Below, in pieces: positions 26,511-39,640 of a stretch of DNA of 64,000 nucleotides. This DNA comes from Aristolochia californica (lineage: Eukaryota > Streptophyta > Magnoliopsida > Piperales > Aristolochiaceae): the NCBI GenBank assembly GCA_029961685.1, contig JARWKL010000006.1:9430748-9494747 (forward strand), written 5' to 3'. Within the stretch, counting starts at the first letter, position 1. Each line of letters opens with the position of its first letter. The notes beneath the pieces are model-generated. The model was not told the origin of the DNA. It did not search any database and saw only the letters and a program-made list of their open reading frames with translations. The translations under genes were made by a program, and so were the position numbers.

Positions 26511-28551
26511 GATCAATTCGAAATCTTTTCCTTATAAAATTCCAAGCTAATAGGGTTGAACTAGTGGAATTTCCCAAACATGGATATCAAAATTTTTGTG
26601 TTCATTTGTGGTGTCTGAATGAATTTTTTGTATGTGCATTTCTTGTTGTATAAAATTTTTAGCATCCATAAATTCTAAATTTTTTTGTTTTTTGTGATCT
26701 ATTTGCCTTTTTATCTCTTTGTTTACAAGATAAAGGGAAAAGTGAAAACTCAAGTTTTGATTTAAGAAAAAAGTATACATCTAAAATGGAATTGCAAAAA
26801 TGTAGAGAGATATAATTCCAAAATGTGTCCATAATTTTTAGGGATTGTAAATTGTTTCTTGTTTTTATATTTGAGTTTTCGCAATCATCGTGAAAAGGGG
26901 GAGGCGGGTATTTTTAACCGGGTGTTGATTCTCAATAGATAAGTCATTTCTCAAAAAAATAAAGACCCTTACACATCCTTGACCCATAAATCAATTTACA
27001 ATCATCTATGACTGTTGGGTCAGTTTTTTAGTAAATGGGCAAAATAATGGCTTGTTTGACTCGGGTAAATATCCCACAGCACTTGCACTTTAGAATTTAA
27101 TGAGGTTTGGATCCCATAGGTCATTTGCATCTTTAACATCTTTCAAGCATGCATATCTATATTTAAAACATGTTTAGGATCAATCAAAAATCTCTTTCTT
27201 ATAAAATTCCCAGCTATTAGGGTTGAACTAGTGGAACTTCCCGAACTTGGACATAAAAATGTTTTTGTTCATTAGAGACGGGGCATTTTTTACTGAGGCT
27301 TGACTCCCGATCCATAAGTCATATCTTTAAAAAAATATAGCCTGTTATGCATGATTGACCTATAAATAACTTTACAATCATCTATGTTTGTGAGGTCAGC
27401 TTTTTTTCAAATGGGCAAAATAATGGCTTGTTTAACTCAGGTAAATATCCCACCGCACTCTTACTTTAGAATTTATTGAGGATTGGATCCCATAGGTCAT
27501 TTGCATCTTTAACATGTTTTAAGCAAGAACAAATGTAGAGAGAGATAATTCCAAAAAGTGTCTGTAATTTTTAGGGATTGCAAACTATTTCTAATTTTTA
27601 TATATTAGGTTTCGCAATCGTCGAGAAAAGGGGGAGGCGGGGGATTTTTAACTAAGTTTTGACTCCTAATCCATCAGTCATTTCTTTCAAAAATATAGCA
27701 TGTGACGCATGATTGTCTGATAAATCGCTTTATAGGAATCTATGATTGTTAGGTGAGCTTTTTTGTAAATAGGCAAAATAATGGCTTGTTTGACTCGAGT
27801 AAATATTCCACCTCACGTTCACTTGTGCATTTAATGTGGTTTGGATCCCATAGGTCATGTTTAGAGCATGCATATCCATATTTAAAACATGTGTAGGATC
27901 ATTTAGAAATCACTTTCTTATCAAATTCTAAGCTATTAGGGTTGAACTAGTGGAATTTCCATAACCTGGATATCAAAACTTTTGTGTTCATTTGTGGTGC
28001 GTGAATAAATTTTCCTTACTTATATTTGTTATTTTTTTAAATGTTTTGCATACATAAACTCTAAAATTTTAATTTTGTTGTGATCTATTTGCCTTTTTAT
28101 CTCTTCATTTACGAGATAAGGGGAAAAGTTAAAACTCATGTTTTGCTTTAAAATAAAAGTATATATTAAAAATGGTAATGCACAAATGCCAAAAAAGTGT
28201 CAGTAAATTTTAGGGATGGCATAGTCTTTTTATTTTTTATTTATTAGGTGTCACAATCATCGAGAAAAAAGGGGAGGTGGGGGATTTTTAATTGAGTGTT
28301 GACTCCCAATCCTGAAGTCATCTCTTACAAAAATATAGCCTGTTACGCATGATTGACCGATAAATCACTTTCCAATCATCTATGATTGTTAGGCCTTTTC
28401 TTTTGTAAATGGGCAAAATAATGGCTTGTTGGACACGGGTAAATATTCCACCGCACGTTCACTTGAGAATTTAATGAGGTTTGGATCCCATAGGTAATTT
28501 GCATCTTTAACATGTTTCAAGCATGCATATCCGTGTTTAAAACATGCGTAC
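26511..28551 (+). repeat. 2,041-bp tandem duplication, second copy
   Basis: Second copy of the recent duplication. Both copies end in the same marker, CGTGTTTAAAACATGCGTACG (26,491-26,511 and 28,532-28,552), which is absent at the left end near 24,450. The new copy therefore arose by exchange between equivalent positions of successive HORs. Confidence 0.9.
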
Positions 28552-29933
28552 GATCAATTCATAATCTCTTCCTTATAAAATTCCATGCTATTAGGATTGA
28601 ACTAGTAGAATTTCCCAAACTTGGATATCAAAACTTTTGTGTACATTTGTGGTGTTTGAATAAATTTTCTTTACGTACATTTCTTGTTGTTTTAAAATTT
28701 TAGCATCCATAAACTCTAAAATTTTATGTTTATTGTGATCTATTTGCCTTTTTATCTCTTTGTTTACAAGATAAAGGGAAAAGTGAATACTCAACTTTTG
28801 ATTTAAGAAAAAAGTATACATCTAAAATGGAATTGCACAAATGTAGAGAGATACAATTCCAAAATGTGTCCATAATTTTTAGGGATTGCAACTGTTTCTT
28901 GTTTTTATATTTGAGTTTTCGCAATCATCGCGAAAAGGGGGAGGCAGGTATTTTTAACTGGGAGTTGACTCTCAATAGATAAGTCATTTCTCAAAAAACA
29001 TAAAGACCCTTACGCATCCTTGACCGATAAATCAATTTACAATCATCTATGACTGTTAGGTCAGTTTTTTAGTAAATGGGCAAAATAATGGCTTCTTTGA
29101 CTCGGGTAAATATCCCAAAACATTTGCACTTTAGAATTTAATGAGGTTTGGATCCCATAGGTCATTTCCATCTTTAACATCTTTCAAACATGCATATCAA
29201 TATTTAAAACATGTGTAGGATCAATCAGAAATCTCTTTCTTATAAAATTCCCATCTATTAGGGTTGAACTAGTGGAACTTCCCGAACTTGGACATAAAAA
29301 TGTTTTTGCTCATTTTAGACGGGGCATTTTTTACTGAGGGTTGACTCCCGATCCATAAGTCATTTCTTTTAAAAAATATAGCCTGTTATGCATGATTGAC
29401 CTATAAATAACTTTACAATCATCTATGATTGTGAGGTCAGCTTTTATTCAAATGGGCAAAATAATGGCTTGTTTAACTCAGGTAAATATCCCACCGCACG
29501 CTCACTTTAGAATTTATTGAGGTTTGGATCCCATAGGTCATTTGCATCTTCAACATGTTTTAAGCATGCACAAATGCAGAGAGAGATAATTCCTTTTTAG
29601 GGATCGCAAACTCTTTCTAATTTTTCTATATTAGTTTTTGCAATCGTCGAGAAAAGGGGGAGGCGGGGGATTTTTAACTATGTTTTGACTCCTGATCCAT
29701 CAGTCATTTCTTTCAATAATATAGCCTGTGACGCATGATTGTCTGATAAATCGCTTTACAGGAATCTATGATTGTTAGGTCAGCATTTTTTTAAATAGGT
29801 AAAATAATGGCTTGTTTGACTCGAGTAAATATTCCACCTTACGTTCACTTGTGAATTTAATGTTGTTTGGATCCCATAGGTCATTTGCAAGTTAACATGT
29901 TTCAAGCATGCATATCCATATTTAAAACATGTG
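27894..29933 (+). repeat. HOR copy, R' junction form a again (2,040 bp)
   Basis: The R' joint near 29,317 reads CTCATTTTAGACGGGG, and the S region repeats CTTCAACATG, TAACTATGTTTTGAC and TTAATGTTGTTTGG. These markers match the copy at 21,744-23,811 rather than its two immediate left neighbours. Confidence 0.86.
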
Positions 29934-31975
29934 TAGGATCATTTAGAAATCACTTTCTTATCAAATTCTAAGCTGTTAGGGTTGAACTAGTGGAATTTCC
30001 TTTACCTGGATATCAAAAGTTTTGTGTTCATTTGTGGTGCGTGAATAAATTTTCCTTACTTATATTTGTTATTTTTTTAAATGTTTTGCATACATAAACT
30101 CTAAAATTTTAATTTTGTTGTGATCTATTTGCCTTTTTATCTCTTCATTTACGAGATAAGGGGAAAAGTGAAAACACATATTTTTCTTTAAAAGAAAAGT
30201 TTATATTAAAAATGGAAATGCACAAATGCCAAAAAAGTGTCTGTAAATTTTAGGGATTGCATAGTCTTTTTATTTTTTATTTATTAGGTGTCACAATCAT
30301 CGAGGAAAAAGGGGAGGCGGGGGATTTTTAATTGAGTGTTGACTCCCAATCCTGAAGTCATTTCTTACAAAAATATAGCCTATTCCGCATGATTAACCGA
30401 TAAATCACTTTCCAATAATCTATGATTGTTAGGTCTTTTTTCTTTGTAAATGGGCAAAATAATAGCTTGTTGGACACAGGTAAATATTCCACCGCATGTT
30501 CACTTGTGAATTTAAGGAGGTTTGGATCCCATAGGTAATTTGCATCTTTAACATGTTTCAAGCATGCAAATCCATATTTAAAACATGAGTAGGATCAATT
30601 CAAAATCTTTTCCTTATAAAATTCCAAGCTAATAGGGTTGAACTAGTGGAATTTCCCAAACATGGATATCAAAATTTTTGTGTTTATTTGTGGTGTCTGA
30701 ATGAATTTTTTGTACGTGCATTTCTTGTTGTATAAAATTTTTAGCATCCATAAATTCTAAATTTTTTTTTTTTTTGTGATCTATTTGGCTTTTTATCTCT
30801 TTGTTTACAAGATAAAGGGAAAAGTGAAAACTCAAGTTTTGATTTAAGAAAAAAGTATACATCTAAAATGGAATTGCAAAAATGTAGAGAGATATAATTC
30901 CAAAATGTGTCCATAATTTTTAGGGATTGTAAATTGTTTCTTGTTTTTATATTTGAGTTTTCGCAATCGTCGTGAAAAGGGGGAGGCGGGTATTTTTAAC
31001 CGGGTGTTGATTCTCAATAGATAAGTCATTTCTCAAAAAAATAAAGACCCTTACGCATCCTTGACCGATAAATCAATTTACAATCATCTATGACTGTTAG
31101 GTCAGGTTTTTAGTAAATGGGAAAAATAATGGCTTGTCTGACTCGGGTAAATATCCCACAACACTTGCACTTTAGAATTTAATGAGGTTTGGATCCCATA
31201 GGTCATTTGCATCTTTAACATCTTTCAAGCATGCATATCCATATTTAAAACATGTTTACGATCAATCAAAAATCTCTTTCTTATAAAATTCCCAGCTATT
31301 AGGGTTGAACTAGTGGAACTTCCCAAACTTGGACATAAAAATGTTTTTGTTCATTAGAGACGGGGCATTTTTTACTGAGGGTTGACTCCCGATCCATAAG
31401 TCATATCTTTAAAAAAATATAGCCTGTTATGCATGATTGACCTATAAATAACTTTACAATCATCTATGATTGTGAGGTCAGCTTTTTTTCAAATGGGCAA
31501 AATAATGGCTTGTTTAACTCGGGTAAATATCCCACCGCACGCTAACTTTAGAATTTATTGAGGTTTGGATCCCATAGGTCATTTGCATCTTTAACATGTT
31601 TTAAGCAAGAACAAATGTAGAGAGAGATAATTCCAAAAAGTGTCTGTAATTTTTAGGGATTGCAAACTATTTCTAATTTTTATATATTAGGTTTCGCAAT
31701 CGTCGAGAAAAGGGGGAGGCGGGGGATTTTTAACTAAGTTTTGACTCCTAATCCATCAGTCATTGCTTTCAAAAATATAGCATGTGACGCATGATTGTCT
31801 GATAAATCGCTTTATAGGAATCTATGATTGTTAGGTGAGCTTTTTTGTAAATAGGCAAAATAATGGCTTGTTTGACTCGAGTAAATATTCCACCTCACGT
31901 TCACTTGTGCATTTAATGTGGTTTGGATCCCATAGGTCATGTTTAGAGCATGCATATCCATATTTAAAACATGTG
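29934..31975 (+). repeat. HOR copy, R' junction form b again (2,042 bp)
   Basis: The R' joint near 31,356 reads GTTCATTAGAGACGGGG and S ends with GGTCATGTTTAGAGCATGC, as in the copies at 23,812 and 25,853. Forms therefore run a-b-b-a-b. This is expected if an a-b dimer of about 4.1 kb was amplified first and one b unit was duplicated later. Confidence 0.86.
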
Positions 31976-34028
31976 TAGGATCATTTAGAAATCACTTTCT
32001 TATCAAATTCTAAGCTATTAGGGTTGAACTAGTGGAATTTCCATAACCTGGATATCAAAACTTTTGTGTTCATTTGTGGTGCGTGAATAAATTTTCCTTA
32101 CTTATATTTGTTATTTTTTTAAATGTTTTGCATACATAAACTCTAAAATTTTAATTTTGTTGTGATCTATTTGCCTTTTTATCTCTTCATTTACGAGATA
32201 AGGGGAAAAGTTAAAATTCATGTTTTGCTTCAAAAGAAAAGTATATATTAAAATTGGAAATGCACAAATGCCAAAAAAGTGTCTGTAAATTTTAGGGATG
32301 GCATAGTCTTTTTATTTTTTATTTATTAGGTGTCACAATCATCGAGAAAAAAGGGGAGGCGGGGGATTTTTAATTGAGTGTTGACTCCCAATCCTGAAGT
32401 CATCTCTTACAAAAATATAGCCCGTTACTCATGATTGACCAATAAATCACTTTCCTATCATCTATGATTGTTAGGTCTGCTTTTTTTTAAATGGGCAAAA
32501 TAATGGGTTGTTGGACACGGGTAAATATTCCACCGCACGTTCACTTGAGAATTTAATGAGGTTTGGATCCCATAGGTCATTTGCATCTTTAACATGTTTC
32601 AAGCATGCATATCCATATTTAAAACATGCGTATGATCAATTCATAATCTCTTCCTTATAAAATTCCATGCTATTAGGGTTGAACTAGTAGAATTTCCCAA
32701 ACTTGGATATCAAAACTTTTGTGTACCTTTGTGGTGTTTGAATAAATTTTCTTTACGTACATTTCTTGTTGTTTTAAATTTTTAGCATCCATAAACTCTA
32801 AAATTTTTTGTTTATTGTGATCTTTTTGCCTTTTTATCTCTTTGTTTACAAGATAAAGGGAAAAGTGAATACTCAAGTTTAGATTTAAGAAAAAAGTATA
32901 CATCTAAAATGGAATTGCAAAAATGTAGAGAGATATAATTCCAAAATGTGTCCATAATTTTTTGGGATTGCAAACTGTTTCTTGTTTTTATATTTGAGTT
33001 TTCGCAATCGTCGCGAAAAGGGGGAGGAGGTATTTTTAACTGGGTGTTGACTCTCAATATATAAGTCATTTCTCAAAAAAATAAAGACCCTTACGCATCC
33101 TTGACCGATAAATCAATTTACAATCATCTATGACTATTAGGTCAGTTTTTTAGTAAATGGGCAAAATAATGGCTTGTTTGACTCGGGTAAATATCCCACA
33201 TCATTTGCACTTTAGAATTTAATGAGGTTTGGATCCCATAGGTCATTTGCATCTTTAACATCTTTCAAGCATGCATATCCATATTTAAAACATGTGTAGA
33301 ATCAATCAGAAATCCCTTTCTTATAAAATTCCAAGCTATTAGGGTTCAACTAGTGGAACTTCCCGAACTTTGACATAAAAATGTTTTTGTTCATTTGAGA
33401 CGGGGAATTTTTTACTGAGGGTTGACTCCCAATCCATAAGTCATTTCTTTAGAAAATATAGACTGTGATGCATGATTGACCTATAAATAACTTTACAGTC
33501 ATCTATGATTGTGAGGTCAGCTTTTTTTCAAATGGGCAAAATAATGGCTTGTTTAACTCGGCTAAATATCCCACCGCACGCTCACTTTAGAATTTATTGA
33601 GGTTTGGATCCCATAGGTCATTTGCATCTTTAACATGTTTTAAGCATGCACAAATGTAGAGAGAGATAATTCCAAAAATTGTCTATAATTTTTAGGGATT
33701 GCAAACTCTTTCTAATTTTTATATATTAGGTTTCGCAATCGTCAAGAAAAGGGGGAGGCGGGGGATTTTTAACTAAGTTTTGATTCCTAATCCATCAGTC
33801 ATTTCTTTCAAAAAAATTTCCTATGACGCATGATTGTATGATAAATCACTTTACAGGAAACTATGATTGTTAGGTCAGCTTTTTTGTAAATAGGCAAAAT
33901 AATGGCTTGTTTGACTCGGGTAAATATTCCACCTCACGTTCACTTGTGAATTTAATGTGGTTTGGATCCCATAGGTCATTTGCATCTTAAGATGTTTTAA
34001 GCATGCATATCCATATTTAAAACATGTG
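31976..34028 (+). repeat. HOR copy, R' junction form c (2,053 bp)
   Basis: The R' joint near 33,397 reads GTTCATTTGAGACGGGG (form c), followed by GGGAATTTTTTACTG. The end of S reads CATCTTAAGATGTTTTAAGC. These markers are shared with the next copy only. Confidence 0.86.
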
Positions 34029-36083
34029 TAGGATCATTTAGAAATCACTTTCTTATAAAATTCTAAGGTATTAGGGTTGAACTAGTGGAATTTCTATAAC
34101 CGAGATATCAAAAGTTTTGTGTTCATTTGTGGTGCGTGAATAAATTTTCTTTAGTTATATTTTTTAGTTTTTTAAATGTTTTCCATACATAAACTCTAAA
34201 ATTTTAATTTTGTTGTGATTTATTTGCCTTTTTATCTCTTCATTTACAAGATAAGGGGAAAAGTGAAAACTCATGTTTTGCTTTAAAAGAAGAGTATATA
34301 TCAAAAATGGAAATGCACAAATGCCAAAGAAGTGTCTGTAAATTTGAGGGATTGCAAAGTCTTTTTATATTTTATTTATTAGGTGTCACAATCATCGAGA
34401 AAAAAGGGGAGGCGGAGGATTTTTAATTAAGTGTTGACTCCTAATCCATAAGTCATTTCTTACAAAAATATAGCCTGTTATGCATGATTGACTGATAAAT
34501 CACTTTCCAATCATCTATGATTGTTAGGTCTACTTTTTTGTAAATGGACAAAATAATGGCTAGGTTGACAAGGGTAAATAGTCCACCGCACGTTCACTTG
34601 AGAATTTAATGAGGTTTGGATCCCATAGGTCATTTTCATCTTTAACATGTTTCAAGCATGCGTATCCATATTTAAAACATGTGTACGATCAATTCATAAT
34701 CTCTTCCTTATAAAATTCCATGCTATTAGGGTTGAACTAGTAGAATTTCCCAAACTTGGATATCAAAACTTTTGTGTACATTTGTGGTGTTTGAATAAAT
34801 TTTCTTTACGTACATTTCTTGTTGTTATAAATTTTTAGCATCAATAAACTCTAAAAATTTTTGTTTAATTTGATCTATTTGCCTTTTTATCTCTTTTTTA
34901 ACAAGATAAAGGGAAAAGTGAATACTCAAGTTTTGATTTAGGAAAAAAATATATATCTAAAATGGAATTGCACAAATCTTGAGAGATATAATTCCAAAAT
35001 GTGTCCATAATTTTTAGGGATGGCAAACTGTTTCTTGTTTTTATATTTGAGTTTTTCGCAATCGTCGCGAAAAGGGGGAGGCGGGTAATTTTAACTGGGT
35101 GTTGACTCTCAATAGATAAGTCATTTCTCAAAAAAATAAAGACCCATACGCATCCTTGACCGATAAATCAATTTACAATCATCTATGACTGTTAGGTCAG
35201 TTTTTTAGTAAATGGGCAAAATAATGGCTTGTTTGACTCGGGTAAGTATCCCACATCATTTGCACTTTAGAATTTAATGAGGTTTGGATCCCATAGGTCA
35301 TTTGCATCTTTAACATCTTTCAAGCATGCATATCCATATTTAAAACATGTGTAGGATCAATCAGAAACCTCTTTCTTATGAAATTCCAAGCTATTAGGGT
35401 TGAACTAGTGGAACTTCCCGAACTTTGACATAAAAATGTTTTTGTTCATTTGAGACGGGGAATTTTTTACTGAGGGTTGACTTCCAATCCATAAGTCATT
35501 TCTTTAAAAAATATAGCCTGTTATGCATGAATGACCTATAAATAACTTTACAGTCATCTATGATTGGGAGGTCAGCTTTTTTTCAAATGGGCAAAATAAT
35601 GGCTTGTTTAACTCGGCTAAATATCCCACCGCACGCTCACTTTAGAATTTATTGAGTTTTGGCTCCCATAGGTCATTTGCATCTTTAACATGTTTTAAAC
35701 ATGCACAAATGTAGAGAGAGATAATTCCAAAAATTGTTTATAATTTTTAGGGATTGCAAACTCTCTCTAATTTTTATATATTAGGTTTCGCAATCATCAA
35801 GAAAAGGGCGAGGCGGGGGATTTTTAACTAAGTTTTGACTCCTAATCCATCAGTCATTTCTTTCAAAAATATATCCTATGACGCATGATTGTATGATAAA
35901 TCACTTTACAGGAATCTATGATTGTTAGGTCAGCTTTTTTGTAAATAGGCAAAATAATGGCTTGTTTGATTCGGGTAAATATTCCACCTCACGTTTACTT
36001 GTGAATTTAATGTGGTTTGGATCCCATAGGTCATTTGCATCTTAAGATGTTTTAAGCATGCATATCCATATTTAAAACATGTG
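34029..36083 (+). repeat. HOR copy, R' junction form c (2,055 bp)
   Basis: It carries the same form c joint (near 35,451) and the same AAGATGTTTTAAGC marker near 36,045 as the previous copy. The two make a further local tandem pair, visibly older than the 2,041-bp duplication. Confidence 0.86.
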
Positions 36084-38331
36084 TAGGATCATTTAGAAAT
36101 CACTTTCTTATCAAATTCTAAGCTATTAGGGTTGAACTAGTGGAATTTCTATAACCTAGATATCAAAAGTTTTGTGTTCATTTGTGGTGCGTGAATAAAT
36201 TTTATTTAGTTATATTTGTTATTTTTTAAATGTTTTGCATACATAAACTCTAAAATTTTAATTTTGTTGTGATCTATTTGCCTTTTTATCTCTTCATTTA
36301 CGAGATAAGGGGAAAAGTGAAAACTCATGTTTTGCTTTAAAAGAAAAGTTTATATTAAAAATGGAAATGCACAAATGCCAAAAAAGTGTCTGTAAATTTT
36401 AGGGATTGCATAGTCTTTTTATTTTTTATTTATTAGGTGTCACAATCATCGAGAAAAAAGGGGAGGCGGGGGATTTTTAATTGAGTGTTGACTCCCAATC
36501 CTGAAGTCATTTCTTACAAAAATATAGCCTATTGCGCATGATTAATCGATAAATCACTTTCCAATAATCTATGATTGTTAGGTCTTTTTTGTTTGTAAAT
36601 GGGCAAAATAATGGCTTGTTGGACACGGGTAAATATTCCACCGCACGTTCACTTGTGAATTTAAGGAGGTTTGGATCCCATAGGTAATTTGCATCTTTAA
36701 CATGTTTCAAGCATGCATATCCATATTTAAAACATGAGTAGGATCAATTCGAAATCTCTTCCTTATAAAATTCCAAGCTAATAGGGTTGAACTAGTGGAA
36801 TTTCCCAAACATGGATATCAAAATTTTTGTGTTCATTTGTGGTGTCTGAATGAATTTTTTGTACGTGCATTTCTTGTTGTATAAAATTTTTAGCATCCAT
36901 AAATTCTAAATTTTTTTGTTTTTTGTGATCTATTTGCCTTTTTATCTCTTTGTTTACAAGATAAAGGGAAAAGTGAAAACTCATGTTTCGATTTAAGAAA
37001 AAAGTATACATCTAAAATGGATTTGCACAAATGTAGAGAGAGGTAATTCCAAAATGTGTCCATTATTTTTAGGGATTTCAAACTATTTCTTGTTTTTATT
37101 TTTGAGGTTTCGCAATCGTCGCGAAAAGGGGGAGGCGGGTATTTTTAACAGGGTTTTGACTCCCAATAGATAAGTCATTTCTCAAAAAAATAAAGACCTT
37201 ACACATCCTTGACCGAACACATCCTTGACTCGGGTTAATATCCCACCGCAATTGCACTTTAGAATTTAATGAGGTTTGGATCCCATAGGTCATTGGCATC
37301 TTTAACAAATTTCAAGCATGCATATCCATATTTAAAACAAGAGTAGGACCAATTAGATATCTCTTTCTTATAAAATTCCAAGCTATTAGGGTTAAACTAG
37401 TGGAACTTCCCAAACATGGACATAAAAAATTTTGTGTTCATTTGTGGCATGTGAATAAACTATCGTCACTGAAATTTGTTGTTTTTTAAATTTTTTGGCA
37501 TACATAAATTCTATAATTTTCATTTTGTTGTGATCTATTTGCCTTTTTACCTCTTTGTTTACTAGTTAAAAGGAAATGTGAAAAGTCAAGTTTTGATTTA
37601 AGAAAAAAGAATACATTTAAAATGGAATTGTACAAATGTAGAGAGATAATTCCAAAAAGTGTCCATAATTTTTAGGGATTGCAAACTCTTTCTATTTTTT
37701 TTATTTTAGGTTTCGTAATTGTCGGGAAAAGGGGGACGCGGGTCATTTTTTACTAAGGGTTGACTCCCGATCCATAAGTCATTTTTTTAAAAAATATAGC
37801 TTGTTATGCATGATTGATCAATAAATAACTTTACAATCATCTATGATTGTGAGGTCAGTTTTTTTTCAAATGGGCAAAATAATGGCTCAGGTAAATATCC
37901 CACCGCGCGCTCACTTGAGAATTTATTGAGATCTGGATCCCATTGGTCATTTCATCTTTAACGTGTTTTAAGCATGCACAAATGTAGAGAGAGATAATTC
38001 CAAAAAGTGTCTTTCTAATTTTTATATATTAGGTTTCGCAATCGTTGGGAGAAGGGGGAGGCGAGTGATTTTTAACTGAGTGTTGACACCAGATCCATCA
38101 GTCATTTCTTACAAAAATATAGCCTGTGATGCATGATTGTCTGATAAATTACTTTACACGAATCTATGATTATTAGGTCAGCTTTTTTATAAATGGGCAA
38201 AATAATGGCTTGTTTGACTCGGGTAAATATTCCACCTCATGTTCAATTATGAATTTATTGTGGTTTGGATCCCATAGGTCATTAGCATCTTAAAATGTTT
38301 CAAGCATGCATATCCATATTTAAAACATGTG
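36084..38331 (+). repeat. HOR copy with full-length R and a shortened Q (2,248 bp)
   Basis: R (anchor 37,344) is full length here, so the run of R' copies ends with the previous unit. Q (36,739) has lost about 60 bp near 37,215, where CCTTGACCGAACACATCCTTGACTC joins two pieces around a repeated ACATCCTTGAC. The S joint is near 37,977. Confidence 0.85.
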
Positions 38332-39640
38332 TAGGATCATTTAGAAATCATTTTCTTATAAAATTCTAAGCTATTAGGGTTGAACTAGTGGAATTTCCAT
38401 AACCTGTTTATCAAAACTTTTGTGTTCATTTGTGGTGCGTGAATAAATTTTATTTACTTATATTTTTTGTTTTTTCAAATGTTTTGCATACATAATCTCT
38501 AAAATTTTAATTTTGTTGTGATCTATCTGCCTTTTTATCTCTTCTTTTATGTGATATGGGGAAAAGTGAAAACTCAAGTTTTGCTTTAACAAAAAAGTAT
38601 ATATCTAAAATGAAAATGCATAAATGTAGAGAGAAGTAAGTCAAAAAAGTGTCTGTAAATTTTAGGGATTGCAAACTCTTTCTATTTTTTATTTCTTAGG
38701 TGTCATAATCATCGAGAAAAAGGGGGAGGCGGGGGATTTTTAATTGAGTGTTGACTCCCAATCCATAAGTCATTTCTTACAAAAATATAGCCTATTATGC
38801 ATGATTGACCGATAAATCACTTTCCAATCATCTATGATTGTTAGGTCTACTTTTTTAGATGGGTAAAATAATGGCTTGTTTGACACGGGTAAATATTCCA
38901 CCGCACGTTTACTTGAGAATTTAATGAGGTTTGGATCCCATAGGTCATTTGCATCTTTAACATGTTTCAAGCATGCATATCCATATTTAAAACATGCGTA
39001 GGATCAATTCGAATCTCTTCCTTATAAAATTCCAAGGTATTAGGGTTGAACTAGTGGAACTTCCCAAACTTGGATATCAAAACTTTTGTGTTCATTTGTG
39101 GTGTCCGAATAAATTTTCTTTACGTACATTTCCTGTTGTTTTAAATTTTTAGCATCCATAAACTATTAAATTTTCTGTTTATTGTGATCTATTTGCCTTT
39201 TTATCTCTTAGTTTACAAGATAAAGGGAAAAGTGAAAACTAAAGTGTCGATTTATGAAAAAAATTTACATCTAAAATGGAATTGCACAAATGTAGAGAGA
39301 GGTAATTCCAAAATGTATCCATAATTTTTAGGGATTGCAAACTATTTCTTTTTTTTATATTTGACGTTTCGCAATCGTCTCAAAAAGGGAGGCGGGTATT
39401 TTTAACTGGGTGTTGACTCCAAATAGATAAGTCATTTCTCACAAAAATAAAGCCCCTTATGCATCATTGACCGATAAATCACTTTACAATCATCTATGAT
39501 TGTTAGGTCAGTTTTTTTGTAAATGGGCAAAATAATTGCTTCTTTGACTCGGATAAATATGGCCACACGTTCTCTTGAGAATTTAATGCGGTTTGGATCC
39601 CATAAGTCATTTGCATCTTTAACATCTTTCAAGCATGCAT
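38332..39640 (+). repeat. Right edge of HOR block B1 (P-Q, then type A)
   Basis: P (38,332) and Q (38,999) are followed not by R but by a type A monomer (anchor 39,661). The change occurs around 39,630-39,660, inside the conserved segment before the anchor. The last Q-type marker is AACATCTTTCAAGCATGC and the first type A sequence is CATGTGTAGGATC. Confidence 0.83.

Larger units (their letters stand above)
17330..39640 (+). repeat. Satellite block B1: higher-order repeat of subtypes P, Q, R and S
   Basis: Four diagnostic monomer types replace type A. P has GGATCATTTAGAAATCAC, GTGCGTGAATAAA and GTGTCACAATCATCGAG. Q has CATGCGTA, GTGTCTGAATAAA, TTTAGCATCCATAAA and CAATAGATAAGTC. R has GGAACTTCCCGAACTTGGAC, AAACTATCGTCACT and GAGGGTTGACTCCCGATCC. 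S is R-like at its start but jumps from AAGCATGCA to CAAATGTAGAG. Anchors with type: 17364R, 18388Q, 19053R, 20050P, 20720R, 21744P, 22412Q, 23079R', 23812P, 24467Q, 25134R', 25853P, 26508Q, 27175R', 27894P, 28549Q, 29216R', 29934P, 30590Q, 31257R', 31976P, 32631Q, 33297R', 34029P, 34684Q, 35352R', 36084P, 36739Q, 37344R, 38332P, 38999Q. S has no anchor; each S follows its R. Confidence 0.94.
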
